A DNA stretch of 10,761 bases. It comes from Chloroflexota bacterium. Lineage in GTDB: Bacteria > Chloroflexota > Limnocylindria > Limnocylindrales > CSP1-4. The DNA lies in NCBI GenBank assembly GCA_021790375.1, contig JAJYEB010000016.1, positions 2,250 through 13,010 of the forward strand. The letters run 5' to 3'. The notes beneath the pieces were generated by a model. That model was not told where the DNA came from. It was given only the letters and a program-made list of their open reading frames with translations, and did not search any database. Shown in pieces: positions 6,586 through 10,761 of the stretch; position 1 is the stretch's first letter, and each line of letters opens with the position of its first letter. A program made the translations under genes and the position numbers.

Positions 6586-6591
6586 AGCATA
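6586..6591 (-). promoter_or_regulatory. Probable -10 box of the Holin-X-like/DUF3618-like operon
   Basis: Minus-strand TATGCT matches TATAAT at 4 of 6 positions and fits TAnnnT. It is the only AT-rich hexamer in the gap after the groEL terminator. The transcript would start near 6579 and have a leader of about 46 nt. The -35 region (GGTTCG) is weak. Confidence 0.5.
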
Positions 6592-6649
6592 CCGCGCGGT
6601 CACCAGCGCGAACCGCCCGCCACGGATCCCCGAGCCCCGGAGACGAAGA

Positions 6650-6675
6650 ACGGGCGGCGGAAATCCGCCGCCCGT
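6650..6675 (-). terminator. Rho-independent terminator after groEL
   Basis: A perfect 11-bp stem (ACGGGCGGCGG with CCGCCGCCCGT) closes a 4-nt loop 75 bp beyond the groEL stop. On the minus strand it is followed by TTCTTCGTCT, a moderately T-rich tail. This separates groEL from the membrane-protein pair downstream. Confidence 0.8.
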
Positions 6676-6750
6676 CCTCAGAGCGTCGCGAAGTGCCCCG
6701 ACCCGCCGGGGCCGGCCGGAGCGGCCTCGCGACCCGGTCCGGGTGCTCGA

Positions 6751-8391
6751 CTAGAAGTCGCCCATCCCGCCACCGGGCGGCATGGCCGGGGCGGCACCCT
6801 TCGGCTCGGGCTTGTCGGTCACCATCGCCTCGGTGGTCAGGACCATCGCCGCGATGGAGGCCGCGTTCTCGACCGCCGAGCGCGTCACCTTGGCCGGGTC
6901 CACGATGCCGAGCGTCAGCATGTCCGCGTACTGGCCGCTGATCACGTCGTACCCGAGGTTCAGGTTGCCCGCCTCGGCCTGCTTGCGGCGGACCGTCTCG
7001 AGCACCACGGAGCCGTTGAGGCCGGCATTGCGCGCGATGATCTTCAGCGGCTCCTCGAGCGCGATCCGCACCACCTCGGCACCGATCTTCGCGTCGCCCT
7101 CCAGGCCCAGGCCGTCGATCACCGAGGCCGCGTTGATCAGCACCACGCCGCCGCCGGGAACGATCCCCTCCTCGACCGCCGCGCGGGTCGCCGAGAGCGC
7201 GTCCTCGACGCGGTGCTTCTTCTCCTTGAGCTCGACCTCCGTGCCGGCGCCGACCTTGATGATCGCCACGCCGCCGGAGAGCTTGGCCAGGCGCTCCTGG
7301 AGCTTCTCCTTGTCGTAGTCCGAGGTGGTCTCCTCGATCTGCGCCTTGATCTGCTTGACCCGCGCGTCGATGTCCTTCTGGGCACCGCGACCCTCGACGA
7401 TGGTCGTCTCGTCCTTGGTCGCCACCACGCGGCGGGCCCGGCCGAGATCGCTGACCTGGGTGGTATCGAGCTTCTTGCCGAGCTCCTCGCTGATCACCTG
7501 GCCGCCGGTGAGCACGGCGATGTCGCGCAGCATCTCCTTGCGGCGATCACCGAACCCGGGCGCCTTCACGGCCAGCACGTTGAGGATGCCGCGCAGCTTG
7601 TTCACCACGAGCGTCGCGAGCGCCTCGCCGTCGACGTCCTCGGCGACGATCACGAGCTCCTTCTTGCCCAGCTGCAGGACCTTCTCGAGGACCGGCACGA
7701 TGTCCGCGATCGCGGAGATCTTCTTGTCCGTGATCAGGATGTAGGGATCGTCCAGCGCGGCCTCCATCCGGGTCGTGTCGGTCACGAAGTACCCGGAGAT
7801 GTAGCCGCGGTCGAACTGCATGCCCTCGACGTACTCGGTCTCGAAGGCGAGCGTCTTCGATTCCTCGACCGTGATGACGCCGTCCTTGCCGACCTTGTCC
7901 ATGACCTCGGCGATCAGGTTGCCGATCTCCTCGTCGGCGGCGCTGACGGTGGCGACCTGGGCCACCTCGTCGTGGCCGCGGACCGGGGTGGCCACCTTCT
8001 TCACGGCCTCCGCGACGGCGGCCGCGGCCTTCTCGATGCCGATCTTCATCTGCATCGGGTTCGCGCCTGCCGCGACGTTCTTCAGGCCGTCGTTGACGAT
8101 CGCCTGCGCCAGGACGGTCGCGGTGGTGGTGCCATCGCCGGCCACGTCCTCCGTCTTGGTCGCGGCCTCCTTGAGCAGCTGCGCGCCCATGTTCTCGAAC
8201 GGATCGTCGAGCTCGATGTCGCGCGCCACGGTCACACCGTCGTGGGTGACGGTGGGGGCACCGAACTTCTTGTCCAGGGCGACGTTGCGGCCCTTGGGCC
8301 CCAGGGTCGTCTTCACGGCGTCCGCGAGCTGGTCGATCCCGTGCTTCAGCGACCGCCGTGCTTCCTCGTCGTAGGCGATGAGCTTTGCCAT
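6751..8391 (-). CDS. groL: Chaperonin GroEL (Hsp60)
   Basis: GroEL is the 60-kDa chaperonin subunit that forms double seven-membered rings in the cytosol and folds proteins in ATP-driven cycles with GroES. The 546-residue length is standard. Visible landmarks are the equatorial nucleotide site TLGPKGRN (29-36) and DGTTT (86-90), the apical-domain stretch EGMQFDRGYISGYFVTD, the substrate-domain region KAPGFGDRRKEML, the family signature AAVEEGIVPGGG in the late equatorial domain, and the short C-terminal tail PPGGGMGDF. ATG 8391 has GAGGAGG immediately upstream, fixing the start. The gene is monocistronic: a CIRCE operator lies about 94 bp upstream and a hairpin terminator follows. No groES lies upstream, where classical groESL operons have it, so GroES must be encoded elsewhere, possibly with a second GroEL. 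Regulation by the HrcA repressor is expected from CIRCE. Confidence 0.99.
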   Translation of the reverse strand: MAKLIAYDEEARRSLKHGIDQLADAVKTTLGPKGRNVALDKKFGAPTVTHDGVTVARDIELDDPFENMGAQLLKEAATKTEDVAGDGTTTATVLAQAIVNDGLKNVAAGANPMQMKIGIEKAAAAVAEAVKKVATPVRGHDEVAQVATVSAADEEIGNLIAEVMDKVGKDGVITVEESKTLAFETEYVEGMQFDRGYISGYFVTDTTRMEAALDDPYILITDKKISAIADIVPVLEKVLQLGKKELVIVAEDVDGEALATLVVNKLRGILNVLAVKAPGFGDRRKEMLRDIAVLTGGQVISEELGKKLDTTQVSDLGRARRVVATKDETTIVEGRGAQKDIDARVKQIKAQIEETTSDYDKEKLQERLAKLSGGVAIIKVGAGTEVELKEKKHRVEDALSATRAAVEEGIVPGGGVVLINAASVIDGLGLEGDAKIGAEVVRIALEEPLKIIARNAGLNGSVVLETVRRKQAEAGNLNLGYDVISGQYADMLTLGIVDPAKVTRSAVENAASIAAMVLTTEAMVTDKPEPKGAAPAMPPGGGMGDF

Positions 8392-8393
8392 GG

Positions 8394-8400
8394 CCTCCTC
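8394..8400 (-). promoter_or_regulatory. Ribosome binding site of groEL
   Basis: GAGGAGG lies 2 nt from ATG 8391, or 4 nt if GAGGA is the paired core. It is an unusually close but strong site and confirms the start. A second purine-rich stretch, GAGAGGA, lies farther upstream. Confidence 0.7.
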
Positions 8401-8456
8401 GTTGTCCTCTCTGTGGCACGGCGGATCGATCGACCGGCGCCGTGGCGGGTGTCCGG

Positions 8457-8486
8457 GCTCCCCGCGTGGGTGCTCCGCGCGTGGTT
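8457..8486. repeat. Adjacent 15-bp direct repeat in the groEL leader
   Basis: GCTCCCCGCGTGGGT at 8457-8471 is followed directly by GCTCCGCGCGTGGTT at 8472-8486, 13 of 15 identical. The second copy touches the CIRCE left arm. It would be in the groEL 5' untranslated region. Possibly slippage-derived; no known function. Confidence 0.5.
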
Positions 8487-8511
8487 AGCACTCTCAGGGT
8501 CAGATTGCTAA
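8485..8511. promoter_or_regulatory. CIRCE operator (HrcA binding site)
   Basis: The arms TTAGCACTC and GATTGCTAA are separated by 9 bp. The CIRCE consensus is TTAGCACTC-N9-GAGTGCTAA, so the left arm is perfect and the right arm has one change (8 of 9). It lies upstream of groEL in the usual position, overlapping the likely -10 region. HrcA is the known repressor of such sites and releases them on heat shock. The distance to cinA, 176 bp downstream on the other strand, makes control of cinA unlikely. Confidence 0.95.
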
Positions 8512-8533
8512 CACATGTGGGGCCGGGCGTCAA
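8505..8533 (-). promoter_or_regulatory. Likely groEL promoter overlapping CIRCE
   Basis: On the minus strand TTGACG (8533-8528) matches the -35 consensus at 5 of 6. Seventeen bases downstream is TAGCAA (8510-8505), a poor -10 lying inside the CIRCE arm. HrcA bound to CIRCE would therefore block RNA polymerase directly. The -35 assignment is convincing; the exact -10 is not. Confidence 0.55.
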
Positions 8534-8585
8534 GGTCGTGCCCGGCCGCCGGCAGGTCGTGCCCGGTCGCAGGCAGGTCGTCAGG
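8531..8585. repeat. Imperfect tandem repeat of about 21 bp, 2.6 copies
   Basis: A unit resembling CAGGTCGTGCCCGGTCGCAGG occurs at 8531-8552 (one extra base and a few changes) and 8553-8573, with a partial copy at 8574-8585. It lies between the groEL -35 box and the cinA start. It may be replication slippage or repeated binding sites; I know no matching regulator. Confidence 0.55.
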
Positions 8586-8674
8586 GCACGCTGGCGGTTC
8601 GAGTGCGCGCCGCCTGCGCCCCTGCGCGAGCGTCTCCGGGGCGGGCGCGCCGAGCCCGATCGCGCAACCTGCGC

Positions 8675-8680
8675 TAGCCT
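8675..8680 (+). promoter_or_regulatory. Probable -10 box of a leaderless cinA promoter
   Basis: TAGCCT ends 7 nt before the cinA ATG at 8688, the same spacing as at the tRNA-Leu gene. No Shine-Dalgarno precedes the ATG and no good -35 is seen. Transcription would begin at or next to the start codon. Confidence 0.5.
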
Positions 8681-8687
8681 CCGATCC

Positions 8688-10064
8688 ATGGCGCCCCCTG
8701 CTCCCCACCGGGTCGTGATCCTCGCTGTCGGCAGCGAGCTGACCACCGGCGAGACCCGCGACACCAACGGCGGCGACCTTGCGGCCGACCTGAGCCGCAT
8801 GGGAGTGCAGGTGGTCCGCCTGACGCTGCTCCCGGACGACCTGCGGTCGGTCGCGGCCGCGTTTCGCGACGCGATCGCAGAGGCCGACCTGGTGGTGAGC
8901 ACCGGCGGGCTGGGCCCCACCCCCGACGACCTCACGCGCGAGGCGCTGGCCGAGGCGCTGGGCGAGCCGGTGCGTGTCGACGCCGGCCTGGAGCGCTGGC
9001 TCACGCAGCTCTTCGAGCGGCGGGGAATGCGCATGCCGGAAGCGAACCTGAAGCAGGCCTGGCTGATCCCCGGGGCCGAGCCGCTGCTCAACGACCACGG
9101 CACCGCCCCCGGCTGGTGGGTGGAGCGCGGCGGGACCGTCATCGTGACGCTGCCCGGCCCGCCACGCGAGCTCCGGCCGATGTGGACGACGACCGTGCTG
9201 CCGCGGCTCAGCGCACGGGGGCTCGGGACCGAGGTCGCGGTGCGCACCCTCCGCCTCACCGGCATCGGCGAGTCGTACGTGGTGGAGGCGCTGGGCGAGG
9301 AACTGCTGCGGGCAGCGAACCCGGTGGTCGCGACCTACGCGCGGCCCGACGCCGTCGACGTGCGTATCACCGCTCGCCCGGAGCCCGGCACCCGGGACCT
9401 GCCGGGTCGTTCCGCGGCGGAGCTGCTCGATGGCGCCCAGGAGCGCATCGAGAAGGCCCTGGGAGATCACGTGTTCGCGCACGACGACGAGACGTGGCCG
9501 GACGCGCTCGGCCGCCGGCTGGGGACTCGGCGGGTGGCCACGTGGGAACGAGGCACGGGCGGCACGCTGGCCGCGCTGCTGGCCGGGGCGCCGTGGTTTG
9601 CGCACGGGGAGGTGGTAGGCGCGGATTCCCCGAAGGCCCCGGACGGGCCGCGAGCCACCGATGGGACCGACGGCACCGGCGGCCCGGGAGATCGTGACGG
9701 CACCGGCGGCCCGGGAGATCGTGACGGCACCGGCGGCCCGGGAGATCGTGACGGCACCGGCGCCCCGGGAGACCGGGACCTGTTGGCCATCGCGCACTCG
9801 ATCCGCCGCCACACGGGGGCAAGGGCCGCGGTGGCGGTCGATGCCGCGCTGCAGGGCGGCGACACGCAGGTGCGCATCGCCGTCGACGTCGACGGCGCCT
9901 CCCGGGGCGAGGCGAGGACGGTGTTCCTGGGCGGCGAGCAGGGCCGGCGACGGGCCGCCCTCGCGGCCTGCGCGGCGCTCTGGGAGGCGCTGGCTCGGGA
10001 GGAGGCCCGCGAGGCCGCAGACCGCGGCGCCGAAGACCTCGGCGTCGACGGCCGCCCGGGCTAG
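8688..10064 (+). CDS. cinA: CinA-family protein with intact COG1058 domain and degenerate, repeat-interrupted deamidase domain
   Basis: This protein has 458 residues. CinA proteins join an N-terminal MoaB/MogA-like COG1058 domain (ADP-ribose/nucleotide pyrophosphatase) to a C-terminal PncC domain (NMN deamidase) in pyridine-nucleotide recycling. The N-terminal domain looks complete: VVILAVGSELTTGETRDTN (9-27), STGGLGPTPDDLT (71-83), NDHGTAPGW and VTLPGPPRELRPMW (153-166). A linker domain follows to about residue 265. In the C-terminal domain the expected ESCTGG is ERGTGG (287-292), losing the nucleophilic serine region, and TGIAGP is replaced by DAALQG in VAVDAALQGG. The middle of the domain, residues about 312-363, is an Asp/Gly/Pro linker with four DGTGGPGDR repeats. 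The final helices (RRRAALAACAALWEAL) still align. Deamidase activity is probably lost while pyrophosphatase is retained. The ATG is chosen from domain fit and the -10 spacing. It shares its stop with the convergent mrp gene. Confidence 0.93.
   Translation: MAPPAPHRVVILAVGSELTTGETRDTNGGDLAADLSRMGVQVVRLTLLPDDLRSVAAAFRDAIAEADLVVSTGGLGPTPDDLTREALAEALGEPVRVDAGLERWLTQLFERRGMRMPEANLKQAWLIPGAEPLLNDHGTAPGWWVERGGTVIVTLPGPPRELRPMWTTTVLPRLSARGLGTEVAVRTLRLTGIGESYVVEALGEELLRAANPVVATYARPDAVDVRITARPEPGTRDLPGRSAAELLDGAQERIEKALGDHVFAHDDETWPDALGRRLGTRRVATWERGTGGTLAALLAGAPWFAHGEVVGADSPKAPDGPRATDGTDGTGGPGDRDGTGGPGDRDGTGGPGDRDGTGAPGDRDLLAIAHSIRRHTGARAAVAVDAALQGGDTQVRIAVDVDGASRGEARTVFLGGEQGRRRAALAACAALWEALAREEAREAADRGAEDLGVDGRPG
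9669..9776. repeat. 27-bp minisatellite, four in-frame copies inside cinA
   Basis: Copies lie at 9669-9695, 9696-9722, 9723-9749 and 9750-9776. The first three are identical at DNA level; the fourth has a few changes and encodes DGTGAPGDR instead of DGTGGPGDR. A partial unit (DGT) precedes them. The 27-bp period keeps the frame, so copy number can change without breaking the gene. Near-identity of the DNA points to recent expansion. Confidence 0.97.
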
Positions 10065-10761
10065 CTGATCGTCAGCACCGGTGCCGACCGGGCCGCCCGC
10101 ACGCTCATGCGCGCCGCGACCGTCCGGGCAAGCGCACGCATCGCATCCGCCGCGGGGCCACCGTCCCGCTGGGCAACGGCCGGGACACCGGCATCGCCGC
10201 CCTGGCGGACTCGCACGTCCAGGGGGATCCCCCCGAAGTACTCGAGATCGTTCTGCTCTGCGAAGCGCTCCCCGCCGCCACGTCCGAAGATCTCCGTGGC
10301 CTCTCCGCAGTGCGGACAGACGAACGCCGTCATGTTCTCGACGATGCCCATGACGGGCACGCTCAGCCGCCGGAACATCGCCAGCGCCTTGGTCACATCG
10401 AGCAGGGACACGTCCTGCGGCGTCGTCACCAGCACGGCGCCGCTGATCGGGACCGCCTGGGCCAGGGTGAGCTGCGCGTCGGAGGTGCCCGGCGGCAGGT
10501 CCACGACCAGGTAGTCGAGGTCGCCCCACTCCACGTCCCGGAGGAACTGCTGGATCGCCCCGCCGACCAGCGGACCGCGCCAGACGATCGGCTGCCCCTC
10601 GGGCACGAAGAACTGGATCGAGATCACCTTCACCCCGTACCGCTCGAGCGGCACGATCTTGTTGTCCGGGCTGGCGACCGGCTGCCCCTCCACGCCCAGC
10701 ATCAGCGGGATGTTGGGCCCGGTGATGTCGGCGTCGATCAGCCCGACGCTGGCTCCGTCCT
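10061..10761 (-). CDS. mrp: Mrp/ApbC-type iron-sulfur cluster carrier ATPase (5' end outside window)
   Basis: Mrp/ApbC/NBP35 proteins are P-loop ATPases that bind and transfer [4Fe-4S] clusters to apoproteins in the cytosol. About 233 residues are visible, entering the window at DGASVGLIDADITGPNIP, which follows the deviant Walker A region outside it. Seen in order are GLIDADITGPNIP, the Mrp segment VWRGPLVGGAIQQFL, the Walker B-like DYLVVDLPPGTSD, the stretch AVLVTTPQDVSLLDVTKA, and ENMTAFVCPHCGE with the CxxC pair that ligates the bridging cluster at the dimer interface. It continues with IFGRGGGERFAE and ends near VLTIS. Full proteins are usually 350-370 residues; an N-terminal MIP18-like domain is common but is out of view. 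The stop TAG at 10063-10061 shares the CTAG with cinA. No function linking the two convergent genes is evident. Confidence 0.96.
   Translation of the reverse strand, partial: DGASVGLIDADITGPNIPLMLGVEGQPVASPDNKIVPLERYGVKVISIQFFVPEGQPIVWRGPLVGGAIQQFLRDVEWGDLDYLVVDLPPGTSDAQLTLAQAVPISGAVLVTTPQDVSLLDVTKALAMFRRLSVPVMGIVENMTAFVCPHCGEATEIFGRGGGERFAEQNDLEYFGGIPLDVRVRQGGDAGVPAVAQRDGGPAADAMRALARTVAARMSVRAARSAPVLTIS

Noticed and set aside
6556..8511. Long plus-strand open frame antisense to groEL
   Set aside because: It is the reverse-strand shadow of a highly conserved gene in GC-rich DNA. Its Leu/Asp/Val/His-rich composition is typical of such shadows, and no start signal is present.
8515..8718. Small plus-strand open frame between CIRCE and cinA
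   Set aside because: It covers the 21-bp tandem repeats and the cinA start in another frame, has no ribosome binding site, and encodes Arg/Ser/Ala-rich sequence without features.

Overview
This is a GC-rich bacterial chromosome segment of housekeeping character. The gene families, the trigger-factor sequence style, the CIRCE-controlled groEL and several leaderless-looking promoters fit Chloroflexota (perhaps a Limnocylindria-type lineage) or, less likely, Actinomycetota. That placement is inference, because no rRNA gene is present. All genes except cinA lie on the minus strand, so the window is best read from right to left for most of its length.

Right end: the C-terminal two thirds or so of an Mrp/ApbC iron-sulfur cluster carrier ATPase (minus strand, 5' end outside the window) converges on cinA (plus strand). 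The two stop codons share one CTAG. CinA keeps its N-terminal COG1058 nucleotide pyrophosphatase-like domain. Its C-terminal NMN-deamidase domain has lost the ESCTGG and TGIAGP motifs, and the middle of that domain is replaced by a repetitive Asp/Gly/Pro linker encoded by a 27-bp minisatellite. cinA and groEL diverge from a 296-bp intergenic region holding a near-perfect CIRCE operator, a likely groEL promoter, short tandem repeats and a probable leaderless cinA promoter. groEL has no groES beside it and ends at a strong hairpin terminator.

Centre: after its own promoter and a hairpin-rich leader comes a six-helix membrane protein with a Holin-X-like N-terminus. It overlaps a small DUF3618-like protein gene by 37 bp. 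Then comes a tRNA-Leu(UAG) gene with a clear -10 box, followed at 47 bp by a predicted membrane transporter with internal twofold repeat and paired ExxE motifs (COG4280/FTR1-like). A 70-residue two-helix membrane protein starts 3 nt after the transporter's stop codon.

Left end: a three-gene ABC-2 exporter operon (NodI-like ATPase and two diverged NodJ-like permeases) is followed by the trigger factor gene tig. tig has its own probable leaderless promoter in a 46-bp gap and runs off the left edge. Trigger factor and GroEL are both protein-folding factors, but they are clearly separate transcription units here.

I see no CRISPR array, insertion sequence, prophage module or obvious defence system. 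The most unusual items are the eroded, repeat-bearing CinA C-terminal domain and the uncharacterised ExxE transporter with its small partner protein.
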